From Tritrichomonas musculus (Eukaryota; Parabasalia; Tritrichomonadida; Tritrichomonadidae): a stretch of DNA of 64,000 bases. A program made the position numbers and the translations under genes. This document shows, one piece after another, positions 1-9,165 of this stretch. The stretch covers positions 2,790,001-2,854,000 of the forward strand of contig JAPFFF010000010.1 in the NCBI GenBank assembly GCA_039105265.1, in the 5' to 3' direction. Each line of letters opens with the position of its first letter. Positions within the stretch are counted from its first letter, which is position 1. Under the pieces are notes generated by a model. The model had not been told where the DNA came from. It saw only the letters and a list, made by a program, of their open reading frames with translations, and ran no database searches.

Positions 1-272
1 TGCATGGAATTTTTGCACCGTTTATATTTCCGTATAATTCTGATCTTTTTTGAAGCAGATTTTGAACTTGATCAATTGATGATAGTTCTTCTTCTATAAT
101 TTTGACACTTTTTTGAAATTTTTTTCTCAGGCAGGATTCTGATGGGAACGGAAATTGCTCTCTTAAAGATCGATAGCCAAGTTCAGAAGCGCAATATAAA
201 GAATAAGAAAATGCTTTGAAATCATCACTGTACTCGTTTTTTTTAACTTTTTTAAAACAAATATCCAAGAAT
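1..272 (-). pseudogene. Interrupted ORF, part of a possible transposase gene (runs off window)
   Basis: On the minus strand one frame stays open for about 90 codons, from 271 to the window edge. It has no start codon here because the Maverick terminus lies directly upstream. The product is mixed charged and aromatic, with a stretch around LREQFPFPSESCLRKKF that recalls the LPS-x-x-TLR region of P-element/THAP9-type transposases. That resemblance is weak and is inference. A second minus-strand frame starts at 23504 on the far side of the Maverick and is plausibly the front of the same gene. I see no clean target-site duplication, and the phase across the junction is unresolved. Confidence 0.4.
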
Positions 273-273
273 T

Positions 274-622
274 AGTAGTATATACGAGTCGGTTTCCGTT
301 GGGGCCACGCTACGCTTAAGCCCACACGTCAACACGAACTCGTGATAAAAATAAAAAATAAAAATGATAAAAATAAAAAATAAAAATGATAAAAATAAAA
401 ATAAAAATAAAAAAATAAAAAAAATTTTTTCTTCAACTTGTTTTTTTCTTGAAGTACTACTAGGGACCTAAACAACTACCTCGGGTCCCCACTACTACTA
501 GGGACCTAAACAACTACTAGGGACCTAAACAACTACTAGGGACCTAAACAACTACCTCGGGTCCCCACTACTTGTTTTTTCTTGAAGTACTACTAGGGAC
601 CTAAACAACTACCTCGGGTCCC
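274..622 (+). repeat. Left terminal inverted repeat of Maverick 1
   Basis: Starts AGTAGTATATACGAG, followed within 15-20 bases by a GC-rich hairpin (TTGGGGC paired with GCCCACA), then an A-rich tract of AAAATAAAAA units. After that come several tandem copies of a roughly 40-base unit containing TACTACTAGGGACC, AACTACCTCGGGTCCCC and CTTGAAG. The same blocks occur in inverted order at the other end of the element. The number of internal units may differ between the two ends. Confidence 0.9.
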
Positions 623-871
623 TCATAGTCTATTTTGATGTTCAGCTATAGAGATACGTGCACCAATTGACTTCAATAATAACTTAGCTTTTTCAATGTC
701 TTCAAAGAGTTCTTTGTATGACTTGATTATATTTATCATTATATCGAATTGACTAGCTATTTTATCATCATCTTCATTCATACATTTTCCAAATATCTTG
801 TCTTTAATAACTTTAAATTTTGCATATAGAGCTTCTGCGTCATTATTCAGTCCGTTAATAGCGCTATTCAT
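623..871 (-). CDS. Small predicted helical protein of Maverick 1
   Basis: An 82-aa product of unknown function at the left edge of the element, directly inside the TIR. It is rich in Lys, Glu, Ile and Leu, with no obvious membrane segment, and looks helical, possibly coiled coil, around residues 10-75. The ATG is preceded by CTTAA, giving the TAAATG start context shared with many genes of this element. That context and the position between TIR and neighbouring genes are the reasons for calling it a gene. I recognise no family. Confidence 0.55.
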   Translation of the reverse strand: MNSAINGLNNDAEALYAKFKVIKDKIFGKCMNEDDDKIASQFDIMINIIKSYKELFEDIEKAKLLLKSIGARISIAEHQNRL

Positions 872-911
872 TTAAGACAAAAATAAAAAAATAACAATAA
901 AATAAAAGAAG

Positions 912-1169
912 TTAAATTTTACTAAGTAGTTCGTCTATATGAGGTAGTTCAGTTTTTTCAGTTTGAACACCTACATCTAGAAGTTCTTCTTTCTCTTCTT
1001 CTTTCTCTTCTTCTTCTTTCTCTTGATGTTCATAATAGTTTTTATACAAGTTTACTCGCTTTTTTTTCTTTGGAAACTTGATAACGTTTTTTTCTTTGTC
1101 ATCGAGAGGATAATAAAGAGGTCCTTTATCATCAATTCCTTCAACAATGATTGTCCCCCACTTGCTCAT
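912..1169 (-). CDS. Small charged protein with LC8-type motif, Maverick 1
   Basis: An 85-aa protein with three zones: an N-terminal part (MSKWGTIIVEG), a lysine-rich patch around residues 31-39, and an acidic run of Glu and Lys at 50-63. The acidic run is followed by VGVQTEK at 66-72. GVQTE fits the dynein light chain LC8 recognition pattern (x-[IVT]-Q-T-[DE]), and the same motif recurs in three other proteins of this element. It lies on the same strand as the preceding 82-aa gene, about 40 bases upstream of it. Function unknown; the LC8 link is inference from the motif. Confidence 0.6.
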   Translation of the reverse strand: MSKWGTIIVEGIDDKGPLYYPLDDKEKNVIKFPKKKKRVNLYKNYYEHQEKEEEEKEEEKEELLDVGVQTEKTELPHIDELLSKI

Positions 1170-1220
1170 ACAAAAATAAAAATGAAATGAAAATATTTAA
1201 ATCATTCAAAAAGTGAGAAA

Positions 1221-1556
1221 ATGTCATTTGTACCACTCAAAGGCTTTACTAACGACTATGAGATATTGAATAGGTACCCCTTTACTATAAGACGTAAGAG
1301 TAATCATTTTATATGCAAAGATGCAAAACATATTAAGGGGTATATACGTGTATGTCTAAATGGCGACTACTACTTGAAACATGTACTTATAGCAAGACAG
1401 TTCATACCTAATGATGACCCACAACATAAAATAGAGGTAGACCATATCAATAGGAATAGGGCTGACTACCATCTAAGCAACTTAAGATGGATAACCCCAA
1501 CTGATAGTAACTATAACAGGGATATGCCCAAAATTATAAATGCGAGGGCAGATTAA
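1221..1556 (+). CDS. HNH homing-type endonuclease
   Basis: A 111-aa protein with the HNH_3/NUMOD-like layout of phage and giant-virus homing nucleases. An N-terminal strand-rich part (about 8-60) includes GYIRVCLNGDYYLKHVLIARQF and leads into the HNH core (about 72-101): VDHINRNRADYHLSNLRW followed by TPTDSNYN. The invariant D-H, N and terminal N residues of the fold are visible. Such enzymes cut DNA with a metal ion, and in viruses they can act as selfish nucleases or in genome processing. It starts at ATG after AAGTGAGAAA. Its 3' end overlaps by about 20 bases the convergent minus-strand gene. Maverick 2 has a GIY-YIG nuclease instead. Confidence 0.85.
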   Translation: MSFVPLKGFTNDYEILNRYPFTIRRKSNHFICKDAKHIKGYIRVCLNGDYYLKHVLIARQFIPNDDPQHKIEVDHINRNRADYHLSNLRWITPTDSNYNRDMPKIINARAD

Positions 1557-1785
1557 CTATATATAGTTCTAAGAACTCCAAAGCAAAGTGTTCAATTCGA
1601 CCTAAAAAATCAACATCATTATCTATCCTCATTATTTGAAGATGTTCAGGTTTGAAATACTGAGCTGATAATTCTTTTATAGTCTTCATCAATTTTTTTC
1701 TTCTAGTTTCATCACTCTCTACACTATATTCATGGATGTTCGATAGAATTCTAACGAGGATATACATACGGTCTGATTGAGACAT
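1534..1785 (-). CDS. Small protein of unknown function, Maverick 1
   Basis: An 83-aa frame starting MSQSDRMYILVRIL; the first in-frame ATG is at 1783-1785. The product is predicted helical, with no recognised domain. The start codon sits only six bases from the first ATG of the divergent protease gene, and the 3' end overlaps the HNH gene. The same kind of back-to-back start arrangement is seen for the penton and fibre genes of both Mavericks, which supports this being a real gene. Confidence 0.5.
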   Translation of the reverse strand: MSQSDRMYILVRILSNIHEYSVESDETRRKKLMKTIKELSAQYFKPEHLQIMRIDNDVDFLGRIEHFALEFLELYIVNLPSHL

Positions 1786-1791
1786 TTTATA

Positions 1792-3348
1792 ATGATAAAA
1801 ATGACAAGTGATAAAGGCACACAAACTAAACCTAACAATAAAATACAACTACTACAATGTACTTTTAAATTTCGACCTAAACTAGTTGATAGAGATGTTG
1901 CAAGATTAACAAGAGGTTTGGGTCAAACTATATGGAAGTTCTCTAATAATCAAATAAATCTACAAAAATTATATGAGACATATTTAAATACTAGTATAGC
2001 TTTTAAAGACGTACTTGAATTTGCTAATAGACTCAAGAGAGAGAGACCAAAAGCAAAATTTACAGGTTGTGTTTTTGCAATTAAGAAAAATCAAGATGAT
2101 AAAGATGAACATGGACATTACATAACAGTATTAAAGCCATATCAATATACTCTCCAGGAATCAACAACAGGTATATTAACAGAGATAAAATTACATTATG
2201 ATATTATCAACATAAGGATATCTCGAATGAAGACTGAGGAGGAAAAACAAGCAGCTAGAGAACTGAGAGAGCAGATGAAAGAAAGAACATTGAAAAGTGA
2301 TAAGAAAGAATATAAAACTAGAGGTATTCAAACAGATGATATACCAGAATTGGCTCCATTACCCAGACCTCCAACTTTAAATCGAAATGATTATCATCTT
2401 AACCTTAGGAAAATCGGTAGGAACCGACCCACAAATGTTGAGCCACCAACAAGGGACCAAAATCAAAACAGAATTCAACTTTTACTTCAAAGTAGTACAA
2501 ATTTAGACGAGGATGATAGACCTAAGAAAAAATCAAAACAACCTAAGACAAAATCAAAACGACCTCGTTCACCTTCACCTCCACCTCCACCACCTCCTCC
2601 TCCTTCATCACCACCTCCACAGTTTCCATCATCACATACCTCTCGAGGTACTAGTCCTCCTCCAAGAGAACCCCGTATGACACCACAGAAGACAGGAGAG
2701 TATACAGTAGACCAAAGACGTCATAAAATTCATGATTGGAGGAGTTTAGTCAATGATGAAAATATAGAAGAAGATGTTATTGATGACTACTTGAAACTTC
2801 TATATAACAAAGGAAAGAGATTGAATAAACAACCTGGTCAAAATGAGGCAGAGTTTGATAAAAAGAAAATATTGGTTTTACCTACTGCATTTTATACCCT
2901 CCTTTCTAGAGCATATGAGACTAATGATATGGAAAAAATACATGAACTGATGAAAAGTCCTATCTCAGGTAAACAGTCATTTTCACATTTCGATAAAGTA
3001 TTTGTCCCCATTTGTTCAGATGGAGAACATTGGGTTTTATGTATTGTTCGATATTCAAAGAAAATAATCGAATGCTATGACTCTGAGAATAAGTCAATGG
3101 CACCAGAGGTAAAGACACTTAATAAGTGGATCAATATTTCAGGAACAGGTAAGTTAAAAGCAAAATATTATGATGTACCTAGTCAAAGGAATAACAAGGA
3201 TTGTGGAGTGTTTCTAATGGAATCTTGTCGTACCTTTTTGCATGAAGGAAATGGTAAGTTTAAACAACGCAATATGCCAGATATTAGAAAGAGAATACTT
3301 CGAGAACTTCAAAACAATGAATTAGAAACAGATGTTGTATATCAATAA
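1792..3348 (+). CDS. Ulp1/adenain-like cysteine protease with long N-terminal extension
   Basis: About 518 aa. The C-terminal domain (about 390-500) is a Ulp1/C48-type maturation protease: His413 in GEHWVLCIV, Asp430 in CYDSEN and Cys471 in DCGVFLMESC, in the order His-Asp-Cys of this clan. In Polintons this enzyme (PRO) is thought to process virion proteins. The 300-residue N-terminal part is unusual: KGTQTK at 8-13 and RGIQTD at 177-182 are LC8-type motifs, and a long poly-proline tract lies around 265-290. There are two possible starts, 1792 and 1801, both ATG; the first is used here. It is followed 21 bases later by the next gene on the same strand. Confidence 0.9.
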   Translation: MIKMTSDKGTQTKPNNKIQLLQCTFKFRPKLVDRDVARLTRGLGQTIWKFSNNQINLQKLYETYLNTSIAFKDVLEFANRLKRERPKAKFTGCVFAIKKNQDDKDEHGHYITVLKPYQYTLQESTTGILTEIKLHYDIINIRISRMKTEEEKQAARELREQMKERTLKSDKKEYKTRGIQTDDIPELAPLPRPPTLNRNDYHLNLRKIGRNRPTNVEPPTRDQNQNRIQLLLQSSTNLDEDDRPKKKSKQPKTKSKRPRSPSPPPPPPPPPSSPPPQFPSSHTSRGTSPPPREPRMTPQKTGEYTVDQRRHKIHDWRSLVNDENIEEDVIDDYLKLLYNKGKRLNKQPGQNEAEFDKKKILVLPTAFYTLLSRAYETNDMEKIHELMKSPISGKQSFSHFDKVFVPICSDGEHWVLCIVRYSKKIIECYDSENKSMAPEVKTLNKWINISGTGKLKAKYYDVPSQRNNKDCGVFLMESCRTFLHEGNGKFKQRNMPDIRKRILRELQNNELETDVVYQ

Positions 3349-3369
3349 AGACTTTTTATTCAACTCGAA

Positions 3370-4371
3370 ATGGAATTACCACCAAGTGTTAAAACTCTTT
3401 ATCCTAATCGAGATAATATAGTTAATGATGGTAATACACCTCTTCCAATCGAAACAGCCTACTTCCTTGAGGATGCTCAACATGATAAAGCTAAGTTTAA
3501 TAGGTATTGGTTTAATTTCCCACCAGAATGGTCAACTGCAAACAAAGGGGAATCTATTGTTGGCGTTCGTTCAGCACATATCATTAAGAGACGACGCAAA
3601 ATGGAAGTAGAGATTGAAATATATAAGATACATAAGAAAACATATGAGTTTGTCTGTGGTGGAACATGGAATGATGGAACACTAAAAGAAGACTATATAA
3701 CTGGTACTAATCATGAATATGGATTCTTCAAAGTCATTGATTGGGTGTCAATCGATGGAGATTTACGTGGATTTTTTGATGCAGTTAATCATGCATTCAA
3801 GTCATACATTAAAACTTCTTCATTAGACAAATTTGTTCAAAATGATGACAATATACAGGATAGAGATATACAAACAGATGGATATTATGATAAAAATGGT
3901 TTTCATGAAATTATTTATACAGAAAGAAATAAAGCAGAGAATCATAAATACTACTATACTAACAGTAAGAATGAACAAGATTGGGAGTATACCGCACCAT
4001 ATATGAACTTTTTCAAACTTAAATCCTGGAATGATGATTTTGCAGATGTGTTTAATATAGGTAATGGCATATTTCAAAATAAACCAGAAAAATATCAAAC
4101 ATGGAGTAAGGAATTAATATTCGATAATATATGGGACAGACAATCATGCAAAATATATTCATCGATAGGTGAACAAGCATTACATAATTATATAGGAAAT
4201 AGCGATGTTGAATATAGTCCTATTAAATACTTCAAGTTAAACTCAATGGACCAAAGGTTTTGGATAGACTTCTATAGTGATGTTCATTATTATTGTCCAA
4301 CCAAACTACCTCCAAATGATTCATTTGTTATCGAAATGCAATTCCTTCAATATGATAAGATGTTTATTTAA
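3370..4371 (+). CDS. Maverick 1 protein of unknown function (333 aa)
   Basis: A soluble-looking, aromatic-rich 333-aa protein with predicted beta character in places (EVEIEIYKIHKKTYEFVCGG at about 79-98). RDIQTD at 165-170 matches the LC8-type motif found in other proteins of this element. It lies between the protease and the integrase, six bases ahead of the integrase start, in a co-directional block of likely virion and integration genes. A minor structural role is possible from context. I do not recognise the family, and no homologue is visible in Maverick 2. Confidence 0.7.
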   Translation: MELPPSVKTLYPNRDNIVNDGNTPLPIETAYFLEDAQHDKAKFNRYWFNFPPEWSTANKGESIVGVRSAHIIKRRRKMEVEIEIYKIHKKTYEFVCGGTWNDGTLKEDYITGTNHEYGFFKVIDWVSIDGDLRGFFDAVNHAFKSYIKTSSLDKFVQNDDNIQDRDIQTDGYYDKNGFHEIIYTERNKAENHKYYYTNSKNEQDWEYTAPYMNFFKLKSWNDDFADVFNIGNGIFQNKPEKYQTWSKELIFDNIWDRQSCKIYSSIGEQALHNYIGNSDVEYSPIKYFKLNSMDQRFWIDFYSDVHYYCPTKLPPNDSFVIEMQFLQYDKMFI

Positions 4372-4377
4372 AAATAA

Positions 4378-5496
4378 ATGAGTAAAGAAGAACCAACCCC
4401 ATATGAAAAATTATACAACAAAGCTAAATGGAGGACCTTGGACAAATACCTTAGCATGGCAAAACAAGAGAATCTGAATGAAGAGGAAGCAAAGAAATAC
4501 TTTGATGAAAGAGTAGTACATGATAAGAGAGTACCAAAAGCACAATATATACCTATCGTATCGAAACACCCTGATGGTTATCAAATGGATACCTTCATTA
4601 ACAATAAAGAGGCAGGTGGGTTGAATTATCTAATGTTCATCAATATCAACACTCGAAAAGCATATGCATATCCTATGAATGGTAAAGGAGCAAGGGAAGT
4701 ATTGGCAGCACTTCATAAATTTGTTAATGATGTACCTCATGTATATTCAATAACAAGTGATGAGGATGCTGCATATTTATCATCAACTGTATTAGACTTC
4801 ATGAGAGAGAAGAACATAAAATACCGAACAACAACTGAGAATAACCATAATGTACTTGGCATTATTAATAGATTTATGAGAACTATAAGAGATGCTATTG
4901 GTGAAAATAGGTTTATTCAACCAAAGGAGATGCATGATTTGGTAAACATATATAATAACTCTCCTCATAGGTCTTTAGATAATAAAGCACCTAATGATAT
5001 TACTCCAGAGGATGAAATAAAGTACATCCAAAAGAATGCACGCATTAACCCATATCATTTTAATCCAGGTGAGAAGGTCAGGTTAGTACTCGAAAAAGAA
5101 CCATTTGGTAAAAGAAGAAGTAATTTGTCTAATGAGTCTTATATAGTTGACTCACAAAAAGGTAACCAGTTTGTGGTCAGGTCCAAAGATGGTTCAACAA
5201 GTTCATTCCCTGGATATAGGTTGTTAAGGACAAGAGACAAAAGGATTAAAGTAGCTGAAAGACTAAATGAAGGTAAAGAAGGTATTATTGAAAAAATATA
5301 TAACTTTGATGAAGATACTGGTAAGTATGATTTAAAATGGGAAGGAGTCGAAGGTGATGATGCCTTTGCTAGACAAACTATTAGAGATGTAAGGAGAGGT
5401 AATCCATTAGTACTTGGTACAGCAGAAAGACAATATTGGTTGGAACAAAAGAAGAAAGGAGAACCAATACCAGATAAAATTATGAAATACATTTAA
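4378..5496 (+). CDS. Retroviral-type integrase of Maverick 1
   Basis: A 372-aa integrase. The rve-type RNase H-fold core spans roughly 55-200: beta strands with YQMDTFINNK and LNYLMFININTRKAYAYP, then TSDEDAAYLSS, then NHNVLGIINRFMRTIRDAI, then the N-x-x-PH-x-S-L segment typical of chromovirus and Polinton integrases. The C-terminal part (about 285-340) has a chromodomain- or SH3-like stretch, IIEKIYNFDEDTGKYDLKWEG. The enzyme would insert the linear element copy into the host chromosome. It starts at ATAAATG, six bases after the previous gene and just ahead of the packaging ATPase. Confidence 0.93.
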   Translation: MSKEEPTPYEKLYNKAKWRTLDKYLSMAKQENLNEEEAKKYFDERVVHDKRVPKAQYIPIVSKHPDGYQMDTFINNKEAGGLNYLMFININTRKAYAYPMNGKGAREVLAALHKFVNDVPHVYSITSDEDAAYLSSTVLDFMREKNIKYRTTTENNHNVLGIINRFMRTIRDAIGENRFIQPKEMHDLVNIYNNSPHRSLDNKAPNDITPEDEIKYIQKNARINPYHFNPGEKVRLVLEKEPFGKRRSNLSNESYIVDSQKGNQFVVRSKDGSTSSFPGYRLLRTRDKRIKVAERLNEGKEGIIEKIYNFDEDTGKYDLKWEGVEGDDAFARQTIRDVRRGNPLVLGTAERQYWLEQKKKGEPIPDKIMKYI

Positions 5497-5506
5497 AAAT
5501 TTGTAA

Positions 5507-6373
5507 ATGGATGAACCCCCAAGTGCAGAACTAATAAATAAAGTAGAAACATTGATTAAAGAAACCTTACGGAAGAACATGAAAGAAATAGATGGAGCAT
5601 TAATTAAACCATTATCACCTGATTATCCTTTTAGCACAAACGGTATATACTTTTTAATTGGTAAACCAGGTGCTGGTAAAAGTTTTTGGATATGGAGACA
5701 TATTATGATAACAGAGAGGTTGTTTAAACATCCATACTACCAAAAGATAATATTTTGCTCAAGCTCTGGTAAAATGGATAAAACAGCTGAAACACTTAAT
5801 AAACAGATACAATCAAGAATCGATTATGTAAAGGAAAGAGAATTAATGAGTTATCTAAAACGACATCTTCGAAGAAAGATAAAGTATTATGCCATTGTCA
5901 AATATGTACTATCTCGAATGAAAGAGACCAATGACGAAATGAGGAGGCTCATTGAGAAGCATCATTTAAATGAGCTCAATGATAAAATAATATATATAGC
6001 CAATAAGTTAGTCAAGTATGAAACATCATCATATCCATATAACACATTATTGATACTAGATGATTGTGCAGGTAGTGATTTATTAAAGAATGGTAATAGT
6101 GAATTTATCAAGTTGTTAACCAAAACAAGACACTATAATTTAACATGTATCATGGCAATACAAACAATTCGATTTGTTCATATGAATGCTAAAAGGTTAG
6201 CAACAGATATAATATGTTATACAGGATATAGTGAGGAAGATTTTACGAGCTTGTTGCAACAAACAAATAACTCATTAAATACTAAACAGACAGTAGCTGA
6301 GTACCTACAACATAAAGAACCACATGAAAAATTCGTAATGAATATTTCTGCTAATAAGTACTATTTTGAATAA
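5507..6373 (+). CDS. FtsK/HerA-type (A32-like) genome packaging ATPase
   Basis: A 288-aa P-loop ATPase. Walker A is GKPGAGKS at 52-59, Walker B is LLILDDCAG at 181-189, and a polar sensor-like segment follows around TCIMAIQT. Length and motif spacing match the A32-type packaging ATPases of Polintons, virophages and nucleocytoplasmic large DNA viruses, which pump the genome into the capsid. The start is in a GTAAATG context, ten bases after the integrase stop, in the conserved block leading to the capsid genes. Confidence 0.92.
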   Translation: MDEPPSAELINKVETLIKETLRKNMKEIDGALIKPLSPDYPFSTNGIYFLIGKPGAGKSFWIWRHIMITERLFKHPYYQKIIFCSSSGKMDKTAETLNKQIQSRIDYVKERELMSYLKRHLRRKIKYYAIVKYVLSRMKETNDEMRRLIEKHHLNELNDKIIYIANKLVKYETSSYPYNTLLILDDCAGSDLLKNGNSEFIKLLTKTRHYNLTCIMAIQTIRFVHMNAKRLATDIICYTGYSEEDFTSLLQQTNNSLNTKQTVAEYLQHKEPHEKFVMNISANKYYFE

Positions 6374-6391
6374 TTTTTTATTATTTTTTAA

Positions 6392-6847
6392 ATGGGAATT
6401 CAACGTCATTCAGAAGAAGATTATTGGAAGCCAAATTATGCTAAACAAAAAGAATTTTCTCCATGGCAAACGATAATAAAAGGAGGAGTAGGTTTAGGTG
6501 GTAAATTATTAATGGGAGCTGCAGATAGTTTTACTGGAGGTCTTGCAAGTAAATTATTGGATGCTTCAGCAGGTGGATTAACCAAGCATGCTGGTGTTAT
6601 TGGTTCAGTTGCGAGAGGTCTTGGTGAAAGCTTCTTGAGCGATAAAACAAGAAATAGATTAGCAAACATAGCTGACACAGCATTAAAATATGTCCCAGAA
6701 GGAAATGTGAAAACTGCCTTGTCATCAATTAATAAATCTGCAAAAGGCGATTCAGTTGGTGTACCTCTTGAAAAGCCAACATTTTCATCTAATTCATTAA
6801 AAGAGAGTGAATTTACTACAAACAATCATGCGAGAACTTACATCTGA
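6392..6847 (+). CDS. Small glycine-rich virion-type protein
   Basis: A 151-aa protein beginning MGIQRHSEEDYWKPNY, with a glycine/alanine-rich amphipathic region at about 29-75 (GGVGLGGKLLMGAADSFTGG) and a disordered tail. Position and character resemble the small membrane-active or core proteins (pVI/PX-like) encoded next to Polinton capsid genes. GG pairs could be processing sites for the element's protease. Both points are inference. It starts at TTTAAATG, 18 bases after the ATPase stop. Confidence 0.75.
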   Translation: MGIQRHSEEDYWKPNYAKQKEFSPWQTIIKGGVGLGGKLLMGAADSFTGGLASKLLDASAGGLTKHAGVIGSVARGLGESFLSDKTRNRLANIADTALKYVPEGNVKTALSSINKSAKGDSVGVPLEKPTFSSNSLKESEFTTNNHARTYI

Positions 6848-6896
6848 TGAAAACTCAATAAAACTCAATTTATGGACTTTTTTTGTTTATTTTTAA

Positions 6897-7433
6897 ATGT
6901 CAAAACATCTAACAGGTTCTAAGAGACTTGCGGTTATTCATAAATGGTTGAATGGAAGGGATGACCCAGATTGGGAAGTTTTGCCAACAAAGAAGAAAGA
7001 CAAGTATATAGTAAAACCCCGAAAAACTCCAATTCGTCAAGATTCTCAAGAAAACTCAGAAAGTGAAAATATCGAAGAAACTCAAGAAAACTCAAATAGT
7101 GATGATTTTGAAGAAACTCCCAGAAAGTCATTAAGTTCGAAAGCTGCACGAAAACCTCCAAAACCACGAAAACCTCAACAAACATATGACCCTACTGTGA
7201 ATGAAGAAATACTCAAACAATTAAAATCACTAGGTGAAGAAATGAAGATAAGTCGAGAAAAGAAAGAACAGAGACGAATGATAAAAGAGGTTGTTGATAA
7301 AAGAATGAGTCAACCAAGACAACAATATGTTCCTGAAGAACCACAACAACAATATGAAGAACCACCACAACAATATATACCTCCTCAACGAATAATGGGT
7401 AGGAGAAATCGCATCTTTGAAGATATGATGTAA
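6897..7433 (+). CDS. Charged, disordered Maverick 1 protein
   Basis: A 178-aa, highly charged, low-complexity protein. The N-terminal 45 residues are basic (MSKHLTGSKRLAVIHKWLNG, then KKKDK). Residues 46-75 form an acidic Ser/Glu/Asn stretch with repeats of ETQENS. A second basic patch with RKPPKPRKP lies at about 86-92, and the tail is Gln/Pro-rich (PQQQYEEPPQQY). The mix of basic patches suggests a DNA- or capsid-core-binding role; this is inference. It starts at TTTAAATG, directly upstream of the major capsid gene. Confidence 0.7.
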   Translation: MSKHLTGSKRLAVIHKWLNGRDDPDWEVLPTKKKDKYIVKPRKTPIRQDSQENSESENIEETQENSNSDDFEETPRKSLSSKAARKPPKPRKPQQTYDPTVNEEILKQLKSLGEEMKISREKKEQRRMIKEVVDKRMSQPRQQYVPEEPQQQYEEPPQQYIPPQRIMGRRNRIFEDMM

Positions 7434-7451
7434 ATTTTTTTCATCTAAAAA

Positions 7452-9134
7452 ATGCTCAACAAGGAACAATATATGAGAACCTCAGCTGAGGTTTGTACCC
7501 AAATTGCATCCTATTTTGATGTTGTCGATAATTGCATAGCACTTAGTGATACAAATAAAGCATACTCATTAAATCCACAAACTTCGTATTCACCATCACC
7601 ACCAATTAAGAGTGGTTCATATACAACATGTATTATCTCGCCCAATACACATAATACAGCAGATATATATAATGGCTTTATTCGAGCAGATATGAAAGTG
7701 ATGATAAAAATAGACAAGCCAATTCTAAGTGATTTAGAAAATGTCAGTGGTTATAATTTTGGTAAGGTATGGTTTGGTTTTAAGGATGCTCGAGATGCTG
7801 TTGAGAAGTATGAAATTGTAGCTAATGGTATGACGCTTTATACCCAGAACTTTGGATGTGAAGAATCCTTTTTAACTGCATGTTGTGCAAATGAAGTTAC
7901 TAAAAGAGCTGATATATATAGTAAAGCAAGACATAAGGATATTTGGAATGATACTCATGGAAGGAGATGTGGTTTTGTTGCAAATCTTAACAAAGATGTG
8001 ACTTCTGTCACTGAAACAATTAGATTAAAGATTGATTTACGACGATTCCTACCATTATCTAATATCAAGTACTTGCCAGCATTTGCAGGTAAAATCGAAT
8101 TACGTCTATACTTTTCAACAGCTGGTATGGTATATTGTCCAGTTGGTTTTGAAAAGAGCTTGGTTGCTAATCCACATATAATGAAAGACTTCAATGTTGA
8201 TGAAATTACCAATGAATTTCGACCTATTGGAGAACCAATATGGATGTGGACAAGTACCGAAAAAATAGCAATGGATAAGATTAATGACCCCAACAATCTT
8301 CCACCTGTTGGTGAAAATCATGGAGGAGCATATGAAGTCGCAGGAGCTAACAATACTAAGTCAAGAGTTGACCGAACAATTTACAGTGATTGGAGAACTT
8401 GGAGTGTTGTTGATTATTCCATTGAAGAATGCGCGAGTATTATACCTTGTTTTGGTATTCATGAATCTGTATATACAGCACTTGTTCAAAGATATGCTAA
8501 CCCACAACATCCACTTACATTCCCAACACAGATTATGTCATTTTACACTTGTACAAGACCTCTTAATAATGAACAAGATAAAGCAACTATTACTATTACA
8601 CCTAATTTTGTAGATAGTATGTTTTGCTTATTCCCACTCAAGCATACGCATAAGACATACTTCAAGAATCCTATGTTTGAAGCATTTCATATGAATTGTG
8701 GTAATTACAACAATATTCCTGCTAAAGCATTTGGTACTAATGGTAAGTATCCAGAGTTCCTCGAATATTGCCAGAATGCAATGAACATGAATGGAGAGCA
8801 AAATGGATTTAACAAAGAGGTTATAGCAAGTCTAGCTAATGAGTATCAATATAATGAAAATACAACAGGTTATTATCCAAATGATAGGTCCTCATTCTTC
8901 ATAGGTCTTCCAACTGAAACGGATGGAACATATCAACAAGGTCTTTCAAGTCTTGCACCTATTAACTTCGAACTGATATGTAGTCAAAAGGCAGATAATC
9001 CATTTAGAAAGGAAGTTGATACGCCTCCATTATTATGCTTATTAACAGATATATCAATTAGTATTTTGATTAGACCAAATGGTATGCCACCATCAGTACG
9101 TATTGGTCCTTATGATTTAACAACCCCTGAATAA
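7452..9134 (+). CDS. Major capsid protein, double jelly-roll type
   Basis: A 560-aa protein in the place where Polintons carry the major capsid protein, with matching length and beta-rich aromatic composition. Segments such as GKVWFGFKDARDAVEKYEIVANG, the long stretch ending LKIDLRRFLPLSNIKYLPAFAGKIELRLYFS and the C-terminal DISISILIRPNG are typical of strands in double-jelly-roll hexon-like proteins. It would form the trimeric shell capsomer. The assignment rests on context, size and strand pattern rather than one diagnostic motif. The ATG follows CATCTAAAAA, about 18 bases after the preceding stop. Confidence 0.82.
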   Translation: MLNKEQYMRTSAEVCTQIASYFDVVDNCIALSDTNKAYSLNPQTSYSPSPPIKSGSYTTCIISPNTHNTADIYNGFIRADMKVMIKIDKPILSDLENVSGYNFGKVWFGFKDARDAVEKYEIVANGMTLYTQNFGCEESFLTACCANEVTKRADIYSKARHKDIWNDTHGRRCGFVANLNKDVTSVTETIRLKIDLRRFLPLSNIKYLPAFAGKIELRLYFSTAGMVYCPVGFEKSLVANPHIMKDFNVDEITNEFRPIGEPIWMWTSTEKIAMDKINDPNNLPPVGENHGGAYEVAGANNTKSRVDRTIYSDWRTWSVVDYSIEECASIIPCFGIHESVYTALVQRYANPQHPLTFPTQIMSFYTCTRPLNNEQDKATITITPNFVDSMFCLFPLKHTHKTYFKNPMFEAFHMNCGNYNNIPAKAFGTNGKYPEFLEYCQNAMNMNGEQNGFNKEVIASLANEYQYNENTTGYYPNDRSSFFIGLPTETDGTYQQGLSSLAPINFELICSQKADNPFRKEVDTPPLLCLLTDISISILIRPNGMPPSVRIGPYDLTTPE

Positions 9135-9165
9135 ACATAAAGAAGGATATTTTATTTTTTTGTAA

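Noticed and set aside
3823-4098. Minus-strand ORF with membrane-like hydrophobic composition
   Set aside because: Lies antisense within the 333-aa gene; hydrophobicity is a side effect of reading AT-rich coding DNA backwards.
8284-8613. Plus-strand ORF of 109 codons within the capsid gene
   Set aside because: Shifted frame of the major capsid gene with His/Leu-rich nonsense composition.
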